Positions 17,758 through 26,738 of a stretch of 64,000 bases of DNA are shown here, in pieces (the first letter of the stretch is position 1; each line of letters begins with the position of its first letter). Source of the DNA: Paludisphaera mucosa (GTDB lineage Bacteria; Planctomycetota; Planctomycetia; Isosphaerales; Isosphaeraceae); contig NZ_JARRAG010000002.1 in NCBI RefSeq assembly GCF_029589435.1, positions 4,216,001-4,280,000 on the forward strand, given 5' to 3'. A program made the translations under genes and the position numbers. The notes beneath the pieces are model-generated. The model worked only from the letters and a program-made list of their open reading frames with translations, searched no databases and had not been told where the DNA came from.

Positions 17758-18840
17758 TCAATAGGAATCCGAGCTGATGACCTCGCCGCCGGCCCGCGTG
17801 CCCAGGGCCTGGTACGGGGCGTCGCCGACCGAGTTCTTGAGGAACTTCACCGAGCCGTCCGCGAACGCGAAGTTGGCGCCGCCCGGGTGCTTGCTGGTGA
17901 ACGCCCACTGGCCCAGCGTCAGCGACTGCGGGCAGTTCTGGAGCCAGTCGGTCGGGATGCCGGCGCCCGAGCCGCAGACGCCCCAGATCGACGCGATGAC
18001 GGCGCCGGTCTTGTCCCAGGGGGAGTTCAGGCGGGGGTAGGTGAACTTGCCGCCGCGAGGGCGATAGTCGGGGGTCGAGGCGCTGCCCCACTTCGAACCG
18101 TAGTTGCTGGTGAAGTTGGTGACCGAGACGTGGCCCCAGACGTGGTAGCCCGAGGCGACGTCGCCGTCCGCACGCGAGGCCTCGCCGAACAGCGTCGTAT
18201 TGCTGGTGCCGTCGGTGACGCCCGAGACCTTGACGACGTTGTCGGCCCCGAACATGCCGTTGCCGAGGGCGGCGTTGCAGTTCTGGGGGTTTTCGGCGGC
18301 GGGGTCGGGGAGGGACGCCACGGCCCAGTTGGTGTAGACGTTTTCCTGGGTGCCGCGGCTCATGGCGTACGAGCACTGCGAGGCGTAGCCGAAGGTGTCG
18401 GGGGGCAGCGGCGAGTCAAGGTCGGAGGGGCACAGGAAGCCCGAGATCTTGGCGCGCATGGCGGTCGTATTGCGGATCGACGAGGACGAGCCCGAGAAGT
18501 TGATGGCGGAGAACTGGCTGCCGCCCTCGAGGAACGGCATGATGTACGCGAAGGCCGACCAGCCGTTCCAGGCGGAACCGGAGCACGCCGGGTCGTCCTT
18601 GGTGCTCATGTAGCGGTTGCCCATCGGGAAGCAGCCCTGGGCCGACTCGTAGTTGTGGCTGGCCAGGGCGATCTGCTTGAGGTTGTTGACGCACTGGGCG
18701 CGGCGGGCGGCCTCGCGCGCCGACTGCACGGCCGGCAGGAGCAGGGCGATCAGGACGGCGATGATGGCGATGACCACCAGCAGCTCGATCAGCGTGAAGC
18801 CCCGGCGCTGCGAGCCGGTCTGGCATGGGGGGGTCGTCAT
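17758..18840 (-). CDS. DUF1559 prepilin-like protein
   Basis: The 360-residue protein has the class III prepilin start ([20 protein letters not shown] at residues 12-31), then [19 protein letters not shown], a globular beta-rich domain, and the C-terminal signature [17 protein letters not shown]. The leader is presumably cut by a prepilin peptidase before the Phe. The start at 18840 (MTTPPCQ) has AAGAAAGG upstream; an in-frame extension further upstream has no signal. GC content is normal for the genome, unlike the DUF1559 gene at 10466. Function of the family is unsettled. Confidence 0.92.
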   Translation of the reverse strand: MTTPPCQTGSQRRGFTLIELLVVIAIIAVLIALLLPAVQSAREAARRAQCVNNLKQIALASHNYESAQGCFPMGNRYMSTKDDPACSGSAWNGWSAFAYIMPFLEGGSQFSAINFSGSSSSIRNTTAMRAKISGFLCPSDLDSPLPPDTFGYASQCSYAMSRGTQENVYTNWAVASLPDPAAENPQNCNAALGNGMFGADNVVKVSGVTDGTSNTTLFGEASRADGDVASGYHVWGHVSVTNFTSNYGSKWGSASTPDYRPRGGKFTYPRLNSPWDKTGAVIASIWGVCGSGAGIPTDWLQNCPQSLTLGQWAFTSKHPGGANFAFADGSVKFLKNSVGDAPYQALGTRAGGEVISSDSY

Positions 18841-19787
18841 GATGAGGAAGGCCTTTCTTGGAGGATTCGGGACCGTACGAAGAGATAAAGAAGATTCATC
18901 CCTGGATCGCGAAGCCGGTCGACGCGCCGGAACCTGCGGTCCGGCTCGCCCTCCGGGACGCCCGGCCCCCCGCATCCGTCGGGGAGGGCTTGGCATGGCC
19001 GTCGATGGCATAACAAACGAGCATAAATCATGCCGATTGATTTATGATTGGGAGACTCGAACCGCCCGGGATCGCGCCCCAGCAGCCACCGGACGCTTGC
19101 CGGAGACGCCCCGCGTCGGAGGATGCGGCGATCGGCCGCGACGGCATGCGTCGTGGCGCCGCCGGGCCTGCGGACCGGGGAGCGGGCGAGATGTCGCGAG
19201 ACCAAGGCGGTACGGGAACGTCGGTCGAAGGTCAGTGGTCGAAGATTCGGTTGCCGTTCGTCGCTTGCTTTGGGAGAGGAGAGGGGCCCGCCAGGACGAC
19301 GTGGGAGGGGATCGACCAGAGTCGCCCCCGGAAATCCAGACGTGAACACCCGCCGCGACGACGCTTCGGGGCGGCCCCAGATGGAGAGGAAGACGGGGGC
19401 CTCACGCGGATCTTTTCACCAGATCTTCCCGGCGAACTCCTGAAAAGATATCCCCCCGAGGGGTGCATCGGCAAGGGTCCTCTGAAAATTGATATCCATA
19501 CATTGAACGTATGAATTCGTTCTGGGGAGCCCGAAAGCTCGCAAGCAAGCCCATCCGGGCGCGTCCGCGACCGCATGGATGAGCTTCGGCGGGCGGGTCG
19601 CGATCGGCAGGGCCTTGCCATCGCCCCCGGGGCGCGGATAGTTTTCGATATCCTCTCCTTTACCAAAGACAGCATGCCGGGCGACGGGACGGTCGCGGGG
19701 CGTCGCGCCCCGAGCGGCCCTCGGCCCGCCCGGCGTCCCCTCGCGCCGTCGGGGCTCCCTGCGGCCGCAATCGAGAGCGATCGCAAC
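18841..19787. other. long intergenic region with AT-rich repeats
   Basis: About 950 bp between two divergent genes without a supportable ORF. Two local structures stand out: an 8-bp inverted repeat CATAAATC/GATTTATG at 19022-19029 and 19039-19046, about 180 bp upstream of the DUF1559 start, and three copies of GATATCC at 19447, 19491 and 19647 on the HEAT-gene side, each next to an A or T run. Both are AT-rich against a GC-rich background and are probably promoter or operator sequences. No clear RNA gene was seen. Confidence 0.5.
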
Positions 19788-22617
19788 ATGAGATGGTCGA
19801 GCGCGGGTCGCGGTGTGATCGTCCTGGCGATCCTGGGCGTCGCGTTGGGGGTCGGCGGCTACGTGCTCCGCGACGTCCTCTGGCCCGACGACTCGGTGGA
19901 CGGCCGGGTGGCCCGCCTCTCGAGCGCCTGGCCGGCGAAGCGGCGGACGGCCGCGGAGGAACTCGGCCGCGACACGTCCGATCCCGACAAGGCGATCCCG
20001 GCGCTGACCGCCGCGCTCGACGACGCCGATGCGGAGGTCCGATCGCACGCCCTGGAATCCCTCCTGCCGTTCGGCGCGGCGGCGCGGCCGGCCGCCGCGA
20101 AGGCCGTGGAGATCCTCGGTCGCGACCCCGACCCGGGGATGGGCCGTCGCGCCGCCGCGCTCCTGGGCGTCACGGTCGATCCGGCCTCGACCCCGGCGCT
20201 GCTGGCCGCCCTCGACGCCGCGAACCCGGCCGTGGCGGCCGAGGCCGTCCGGAGCCTCGGCCATTTCGCGCGGCGGGGCCGGCCGATCGCCCCGCTCCCT
20301 ATCCCGACTGAAGCCCTCGTCGACCGCCTGAGGGCGTCGACCGCCGCCGACCGGCCCGAGGACCTCCGGTCCGCGGCGGTCGACGCGCTGGACTCCTATT
20401 GCGGAGGCGACGAGCGGACCGTCTCGGCCCTGGCCGAGGCGGCGACGAAGGACGCCAGCCCGGCCGTCCGCAAGAAGGCGGTGGCCCTGCTGCGGCCCGA
20501 ATATCCGGCCACGGTCGCGACCCTCGTGACCGCGATCGAGGATCCCGACCCCCAGGTCCAGCTCGAAGCGGGGGTGAAGCTCGCCCGCATCGGCCTGGCC
20601 GACGGACGGTCCGCCCCCGCGCTCGTCCGCGCCTGCCTGCGGGCCGACGACCGCGTGCGCGAGGGGATCGGCATGAATCTGAACCTGCTGAACGTGGACG
20701 TCGCCGAGCCCGCGACCCCGGCCGACCAGCAGGTGGACCGGGTGGACGCCGCCGTCGTGGAGCTGCGAAAGGTGCTGGAGGCCCCCAAGGCCGCCGGCCG
20801 AGCCGCCGCCGTCGCCGTGCTGTGCCGGATCGCCGGCGGCTATGAGAAGACCGGAGAACCCCATCTCCTGGAGGCCGCGAAACACGCCCTGGACGCGGTC
20901 CTGGCGAGGGCCGAGGACGAGAAGGAGGACCTGGAGCTGAGGCTCCACGCCATCTCCCAGTGGGACGTGGCCCGCGCCTTCATCCAGTATCGCCTCGTCA
21001 GGGGGGCCGGGTCCCGGGACGACCTGGGATGGCAGCCCCGCTGGGTCGCGTCGATGGGCCGTTGCCTGGCGAGCGCCGCCCCGGAGGTCCGCATCAAGGC
21101 GTTGGAGACGCTTCGGGACACCCTGCAGCAACCGAATCCCGACCCCGGCCTCGGCGACGCCTGGCGCGAGGTCGAGCCGAAGCTCGTCGCCGCGTTGAAA
21201 GGCGGCGACACCATGGTCCGCAGGCTGATCGTGGCGATCCTCGACGAGCTGGGGCCGAACGCGGCCGGTTCCTTGCCGGCGCTGCGCGGCCTGGCCGCGG
21301 CCGACGAGGACGCCGAGGTCCGCTCGGCCGCCGCGCGGGCCGCCGCCTCGATCGCCAGCCTCGACGGCCTGAAGGCCGAGAAGCCCGAGGATCGGTCGGC
21401 GGCCGCGGAGGCCCTGGCTCGGCTCGGCTGGCGGGCGGCCTCGGCCGTCCCGGCCCTGGTCGAGTCCGTCGCCGACCCGGACGCCCACGTGCGGAGGTCG
21501 GCCGCCGACGCGTTGGGCGGCATCGGCAAGGCCGCCGGCGCGGCCGAGAAGCCGCTGCTCGACCGCCTCGCCGCCGAGGGCGACCCCGACGTGCGGACGG
21601 CGATCCTCCGGGCCCTGGCGGCGATCGCCCCGGGCGACGCCCCGGTGCTCGCGGCCCACGTCGCCGCGCTCGCCGACGCCGCCCCGGCCGTGCGCGGCGG
21701 CGGCCGCGGCCTTCCCGGGCCTGCCGGCCGACGACGCCGTCGTGAAGGCCCTCGCGAAGAACCTCGCCGACTCCGAGCCCGAAGGCCGCGCCGCGGCCGA
21801 CGCGCTGGCCCGCATGCTCTTCCTCAACGCGAGCGTCGCCGCGGAGGTGGCCCAGGCGCTGAAGGCCGGCCCGGCGGAGGCGCTCGTCGCGGCCCTGGAG
21901 GGCCGGTTCCAGGCCGTCTCCCCCGCCCAGGAGATGCGGGCGCTGCGCGGCGACCTGCCCAGGCTCCGCGGCGTCCTGGGAGCGGCGGTCCCCCTCCTGA
22001 CCGACGCCGCCGGGACGGTCGAGGCCGGGCCGAAACGGACGATCGTCTACGCGACGTTGGGCCGAATCCTCGCGCTCGCCGCGACTTCCCGCGAGCCGTC
22101 GGACCACGAGGCCGTCGGCCCGGCCCTCGAGCCCTTCCTGCGGCTCGTCGCCGAGCCCGCATCCGAGGAGGACGCCGACCTCCGCGGGCTGGCCGTCGAG
22201 CAGCTCGGGGACGCCCCGACCCGCCGCAGCGAGGCCGCCGGCGCCCTCGTCAAGGAGCTGGAACGGGAGAAGGATCCGGAGGCCCGTGCGGCGGTCCTCG
22301 GGGCTGTGGCCCGCCTGGCGACCCACGCCGACGAAGACCCCCGGCTCCTGGAGGTCCTGAAGCCGACGGTCGCCGCGCTGACGACGCTGCTCGGCTCCGC
22401 GAAACCCGAAGACCGCCTGGCGGGCGTTTATGCGCTCGGCCACATCGGCCCCGACGCCAAGCCGGCCGAATCGGCCCTGAGCCGGCTCGCCGACAACGAC
22501 CCCCGTCCCAACGTCCGGACGGCCGCCGAAGAGGCGATCAAGGCCGTCCAGGGACTCGCCAAGATGCCCGCCGCGCCGCGCAGCGGGGGCGGCGCGATGG
22601 ACCGGCTCGTGCAGTGA
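19788..22617 (+). CDS. membrane-anchored HEAT-repeat protein, frameshifted near 21696
   Basis: The start at 19788 (MRWSSAGRG) begins a membrane anchor (VIVLAILGVALGVGGYVL) followed by at least 15 HEAT/PBS repeats (such as VRSHALESLLPFG, VRKKAVALLRPE and VRRSAADALGGIG). The reading frame is lost at about 21696 inside a GCGCGGCGGCGG run: the original frame turns into low-quality Arg/Gly/Pro sequence, while HEAT repeats continue one base later to the stop at 22617 (FPGLPADDAVVKALAKN to MDRLVQ). Removing one G restores a protein of about 940 residues. It is either a sequencing slip in the GC run or a real disruption. The anchor suggests a membrane-side binding scaffold. Confidence 0.75.
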
Positions 22618-22642
22618 CCGGCGGCCGGATCCCCGGCGACGC

Positions 22643-23482
22643 CTACGGCCGGAGCAACGGGGAGAGGAAGCCGTGGGCCCGGCGCAGGGCCTCGGCCCCC
22701 ATGTGGCTGTGCCGGCTCAGCTCGACGTGCAGGCCGCCGCGATAATCGACGTCGCGGAGGGCCTGCAGGATCGGCGGGAAGTCCATCGTCCCCTCGCCGA
22801 ACATCAGGTGCTCGTGGACGCCTTCGACCATGTCCTCGATGTGGACGTTGGCGATCCGCGGCCCCCACTTCCGGACGTGATCCCCGATCGGCCCGGCCTC
22901 GTTGCAGTGGACGTGGCCGACGTCGACCGTCAGGTCGAACAGAGGGTGCGCCACGCGCTCGTCGAGCCGGGCGAACCGCTCGAACGTGTCGATGAACATG
23001 CCCGGCTCGGGCTCGAACGCCAGCCGCACGCCCTGCGCCTCGGCGTGCTCGACCACCGGCCGGAGCGCGGCGGCGAGGCGGTCCATCGCCGGCTCCTCGG
23101 CCGAGCCGTCGCGAAGCGCGCCCGACCAGAACGAGACGGCGGAGGCGTCGAGCGCCACGGCCGCGTCGATCGCGCGACGTAGGAAGTCGACCCGCAGGGC
23201 GCGGCGGACCGGGTCCGGATCCATCAACGTCGGGTCGTGCTTCGCCCGGGGGTTGATCAGGAATCGCGCGCCGGTCTCCACCACCCGCCCCAGACCGAGG
23301 CCGTCGAGCAGGTCGCGGATCGTCGCGGCCTGACGGGCGAGCGCGGCCGGATCCTCATACGGGTCGAGCGCGCCGGCGTCGAGGGTGATCGCCGCGCTCT
23401 TGTATCCCTCATCGGCCATCAACCTGAGGGCGTCGGACAGGCGGTGATGGGCCAGGCCGTTGGTGTTGTAACCCAGGAGCAT
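22643..23482 (-). CDS. sugar phosphate isomerase/epimerase-type TIM-barrel protein (2)
   Basis: The 279-residue protein is of the xylose-isomerase-like TIM-barrel superfamily: N-terminal GYNTNGLAHHRLSDAL, VRLAFEPEPGMFIDTFE (glutamate ligand), LTVDVGHVHC (aspartate and histidine ligands), NVHIEDMVEGVHEH and a final HVELSRHSH. The metal site is therefore complete. It is the last gene of a four-gene operon, 18 bp after the UbiA gene. Candidate reactions are isomerisation or epimerisation of an inositol- or sugar-derived ketone; the EboE and IolE/IolI proteins belong to the same superfamily. Exact activity unknown. Confidence 0.85.
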   Translation of the reverse strand: MLLGYNTNGLAHHRLSDALRLMADEGYKSAAITLDAGALDPYEDPAALARQAATIRDLLDGLGLGRVVETGARFLINPRAKHDPTLMDPDPVRRALRVDFLRRAIDAAVALDASAVSFWSGALRDGSAEEPAMDRLAAALRPVVEHAEAQGVRLAFEPEPGMFIDTFERFARLDERVAHPLFDLTVDVGHVHCNEAGPIGDHVRKWGPRIANVHIEDMVEGVHEHLMFGEGTMDFPPILQALRDVDYRGGLHVELSRHSHMGAEALRRAHGFLSPLLRP

Positions 23483-23500
23483 GGCGGGGGCGTCCTCGCG

Positions 23501-24412
23501 TCAGGTGGCGTAGAGGCGGCGGGCCAGCAGGAACGCCGGAATCCAGAGGACGGCGACCGCCAGGGCCGTCAACGGCCCCCGCGCCGAGGCGACGAGCGCC
23601 ACGTCGAGCCAGACCAGCGACAGCACCCCGGTCTTCACCGCCTTCTGGATCAGCGCCGGGGTGGGCTCGCGCAGGGCGCGCGCGGCCGCCAGGTGGACCG
23701 CCGTCGCGACCAGGCCCAGCGCGAGCAGGCCCGGCACGGGGAAGGGGCGGTCGGTCGAGGGATGCGGGAATCGTCCCGGCATGAGCGCGACGGCGGCCAG
23801 GGCCAATAGTGCGACGTCCTGGATCGCCAGCCCGACGACCAGGTTGCGCTTTCCGCCGCCGCGGGCTTCCGACCGGCTGATCCACGTCACGCCGGCGACG
23901 AACACCCCGAACGCCCCCGCCGCCAGCCACGCCGCGGGCCCGCCGAGCGCGGTCGCGGAAGCCATGCCCAGCAGCATGTTCAGGGCCCGGCACGAGCCCA
24001 TCGCCCAGGGGCCGAGGGACGTGTGCTTGAGCCCCGCGTTGTAGGCGACGATCATCGCGGCCAGCGCCGCGGCGACGGCGAACGTCGGCGTGGCCGGGCC
24101 GCCGCCGAGGGCGGCCAGGGCAAGCCCCAGTGTCAGGCCCCCCCAGCCGATCGCCGCGGCGACGCCGGCCGCCACCATGCCCGACGGCAACGGGCGGCCG
24201 GGACGCTCGGCGCGGTCGACTTCGAGATCGAACCAGTCGTTGAGCGCCATGCCCGCCGCGTAGAGGGCCATCGACGCCGCCGCGAGCGGCAGCCAGCCGG
24301 CGACGTCGCCGAAGGCCCCGCCGACGAGCAGCCAACCCGCGAGGCTGTCGGCCGCGGCGGTGAAGACGTTCGGCAGCCGGATGAGCTGGAGGACCGGCTT
24401 GACGGGCCTCAT
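23501..24412 (-). CDS. UbiA-family prenyltransferase (EboC-like)
   Basis: The 303-residue integral membrane protein has about eight to nine hydrophobic helices and the first Asp-rich motif NDWFDLEVDRAERPGRPLPSG (20 residues from NDWF), which binds Mg-prenyl diphosphate. The second Asp-rich loop is degenerate (YNAGLKHTSLGPWAMGSCR), as in several UbiA-like proteins outside ubiquinone synthesis, including EboC-type proteins. The start at 24412 overlaps the stop of the upstream TIM-barrel gene by 4 bp (ATGA), which implies translational coupling. Neighbouring inositol-phosphate synthase and isomerase genes suggest that the prenyl acceptor is a cyclitol or related polyol; this is inference. Confidence 0.85.
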   Translation of the reverse strand: MRPVKPVLQLIRLPNVFTAAADSLAGWLLVGGAFGDVAGWLPLAAASMALYAAGMALNDWFDLEVDRAERPGRPLPSGMVAAGVAAAIGWGGLTLGLALAALGGGPATPTFAVAAALAAMIVAYNAGLKHTSLGPWAMGSCRALNMLLGMASATALGGPAAWLAAGAFGVFVAGVTWISRSEARGGGKRNLVVGLAIQDVALLALAAVALMPGRFPHPSTDRPFPVPGLLALGLVATAVHLAAARALREPTPALIQKAVKTGVLSLVWLDVALVASARGPLTALAVAVLWIPAFLLARRLYAT

Positions 24413-25248
24413 CCGATCAGGGGCTTCAGGACGTCGTAGGCCCGCTTCGCCGCGACGTCCGGGTCGTCCTGGAACGGATACAGCTCGACCGTCAGCCAGC
24501 CGTCGTAGCCGGTCGCCTTGATCGCCGAGACGACCTCGGCGAAGTCGATGACGCCGTCGCCGGGGATCATGTGGTGGTGGACCCGCGTCGCGGCGATGTC
24601 CTCCAGGTGGTAATGCCGCGTCAGGGGCGCGAGCGCGGCGACGGCCTTCGGCAGGTCCTCGCTCATGCAGAAGGCGTGGCCGACGTCGAAGTTCAGCCCC
24701 AGCGCGGGCGAGTCCACGCGCTCGTGGATCTCGACGTACTGATCGGTCCGCTCCAGCAGCAGCTCGGGCTCGGGCTCGATCAGGAGCAGGATCCCCAGCT
24801 TCGCGGCGTGCTCGGCGAGGGGCTTCAGGATCTCGACGAAGAGGTCGACGGCCTGGGCGCGCGACATCCCCGGCGGGATCGGCCCGGCCGGCTCGGTGGT
24901 GATGTGGGGCGCGCCCAGCTCGGCGCAGAGGTCGAGCGCGCGGCGCGTGTGGTCGATCCGCACGCGCCGGTAGCTCGGGTCGGGCTCCAGGAACGACGGG
25001 TGCCAGTACGGCTGGCGATGGTCGGCCACCGCGTTCATCATGAACGCGTTGATATTCGAGAACGCCAGATGGTTCTTCGCCATGGCCTCGCGGATCGCCC
25101 GCTTGGGCCCTTCGAGCAGGCCCGCCGGCCAGGCGTGGGGGACGTCGGCCAGCAGTTCGAGCCCGTCGTACCCGACCGCCGCGATCCGGGCGGCGGTCTC
25201 GTCGAACGGGTGCTTCAAGTACGCGTTGGAGCTGAAGGCGAGTTTCAC
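24409..25248 (-). CDS. sugar phosphate isomerase/epimerase-type TIM-barrel protein (1)
   Basis: The 279-residue TIM-barrel protein begins MKLAFSSNAYLKHPFDET and carries the xylose-isomerase-like ligands: ILLLIEPEPELLLE (Glu), LGLNFDVGHAFC (Asp, His), HYHLEDIAATRVHHH and WLTVELYPF. It differs from its partner at 22643, to which it is only distantly similar, so the two probably act on different intermediates. It is the second gene after inositol-3-phosphate synthase, 54 bp downstream, and is coupled to ubiA through an ATGA overlap. Confidence 0.85.
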   Translation of the reverse strand: MKLAFSSNAYLKHPFDETAARIAAVGYDGLELLADVPHAWPAGLLEGPKRAIREAMAKNHLAFSNINAFMMNAVADHRQPYWHPSFLEPDPSYRRVRIDHTRRALDLCAELGAPHITTEPAGPIPPGMSRAQAVDLFVEILKPLAEHAAKLGILLLIEPEPELLLERTDQYVEIHERVDSPALGLNFDVGHAFCMSEDLPKAVAALAPLTRHYHLEDIAATRVHHHMIPGDGVIDFAEVVSAIKATGYDGWLTVELYPFQDDPDVAAKRAYDVLKPLIG

Positions 25249-25302
25249 GAGGGGCGTCCGTCGGGGGTCGGGAGTTCGTCCGGGGGATGTCGTCGAACCG
25301 CC

Positions 25303-26517
25303 TCAGCGCGGCTCCGCCTTCACGGCCGCGACGTAGGCCTCGAGGCGGGCGAACTGCTTGAAGAAGTCGTTCTCCGGGTCGCCCTCGGGGCCCTTGAAGA
25401 AGCAGGAGAGGTGCCTCATGAGGCCCTTGCCGCCGCGGCGCTTCTCCAGGTCGGCCAGACGGGCGAGGTCGACGCCGAGGGGGGCGGCGAGCAGGCTGTC
25501 GCAGCCCTGCCAGGTGAATTGCAGGGCCATCTTCGTGCCCAGGAAGCCCTTGAAGTGGATGTGGTCCCACGCCGTCTTCCAGTCGCCCATGTCGGGGACG
25601 TACTCGATCGAGACGACCGAGGCGGGCTTGTAGCCGAGGATCTCGGTGATGACCTTGTCCTTGGTCTCGACCTTCGACGACTTGTTGGAGGGGTCGTCGA
25701 GCACCACGCCGTCGCGGTTGCCGAAGATGTTGTGGCCGACCCAGCTCATGACCTTGAAGTTCCGCGCGGCGAACATGGGCGCCAGCACGGTCTTCATCAG
25801 GGTCTCGCCGGTCTTGCCGTCCTTGCCGGCGAAGAGCGCCCCGGTCTTCTCGGCCAGCGCCCACGCGGCGGGGAACGACCCCCCCAGGCTGGGCGTGAAG
25901 TTCAGGTAGGTGTGGCCGCCCCGGAAGGCGGCCAGGGCGTACAGGCTGCTGGAGGGGAGGACCGCGTCGCCCGGCCGGTCCAGGACGGCCTCGAGGGCGT
26001 CGGGCGACTCGTGGGCCGCGGCGGTGCGGAAGGGGGGCTCGGTGCTGGAGACGTTCAGGACGATGAGGTGGTCGACCTTCTCGGCCTCGACGAAGGCGGC
26101 GAGGTCGGCCTCGATGCGGTCGATCGCCTGGCGGGCCGTGCCGGGGGCCGCGTCCGCGTCCCAGTCGCCGAGCTTCGCCACGGTGGGGCTCAGGCCGTAG
26201 CGGGGGGCGGGCCGGACGCGGGCGGAAGCCGCGGCGAGGTCGTCGCGGCAGGCGCTCAGCCAGTCGGCGTCGAACACGCCGGATGCGCCTCGGAACTCCT
26301 CGGCCGAGGCCGCGAAGGTCGTCTCGCGGATCTCGTGGCCGCCGACGACGAAGTCGCCGGGGGCGGGCAGGGGGAGGTCCCGGAAGGCCGGCAGGTCGGT
26401 CGTCAGCCCCGTCTGATCCACCAGGCCCTTCGCCATCGCCGCGAGGCCGACCGTGATCGTCGTCCCGACGCCGCCGAAGGCTCCCACGAGCCAGAGTCCA
26501 ACACGCCGACTCGCCAT
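25303..26517 (-). CDS. ino1: inositol-3-phosphate synthase
   Basis: The 404-residue protein carries the NAD-binding start VGLWLVGAFGGVGTTI, the family sections LIVLNVSSTEPP, YLNFTPSLGGSFPAAW, KTGETLMKTVLAPMFAARN and SWVGHNIFGNRDG, and the catalytic lysine region NKSSKVETKDKVI. It converts glucose 6-phosphate to 1D-myo-inositol 3-phosphate in the cytoplasm using tightly bound NAD. First gene of the operon with two TIM-barrel proteins and a UbiA prenyltransferase, so its product is probably the starting point of that pathway rather than of phosphatidylinositol alone. The start is at 26517. Confidence 0.93.
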   Translation of the reverse strand: MASRRVGLWLVGAFGGVGTTITVGLAAMAKGLVDQTGLTTDLPAFRDLPLPAPGDFVVGGHEIRETTFAASAEEFRGASGVFDADWLSACRDDLAAASARVRPAPRYGLSPTVAKLGDWDADAAPGTARQAIDRIEADLAAFVEAEKVDHLIVLNVSSTEPPFRTAAAHESPDALEAVLDRPGDAVLPSSSLYALAAFRGGHTYLNFTPSLGGSFPAAWALAEKTGALFAGKDGKTGETLMKTVLAPMFAARNFKVMSWVGHNIFGNRDGVVLDDPSNKSSKVETKDKVITEILGYKPASVVSIEYVPDMGDWKTAWDHIHFKGFLGTKMALQFTWQGCDSLLAAPLGVDLARLADLEKRRGGKGLMRHLSCFFKGPEGDPENDFFKQFARLEAYVAAVKAEPR

Positions 26518-26684
26518 GATCGCTTCACCTTATTCGTTTGCAGGGCAGTGGGGGGGTGGGCGGGAGGAGGGCGACCGCCGCGCGCGACGCGACGGCGCGT
26601 GCGGGGCGGTCCATGGCCTTATTATCGCCCCCGGCCCCCCCGCGTTCAACCCGGCTCGGGACGTCGACCCGGTCCCGCGATCGC

Positions 26685-26690
26685 TATAAT
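26685..26690 (+). promoter_or_regulatory. possible -10 box of the photolyase gene
   Basis: A TATAAT matching the sigma-70 consensus lies 49 bp before the photolyase ATG in otherwise GC-rich DNA. No convincing -35 box is present at 16-18 bp; GTCGAC at 26663-26668 is the nearest. The call rests on the -10 alone. Confidence 0.35.
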
Positions 26691-26738
26691 GGCCCCGCCC
26701 CGACCGATCACCCCCCCGACCCTCGTCCGAGTCGCCCC

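Noticed and set aside
19416-21827. An 803-codon minus-strand frame opposite the HEAT-repeat gene
   Set aside because: Composition is that of an antisense shadow and the HEAT repeats on the plus strand are convincing.
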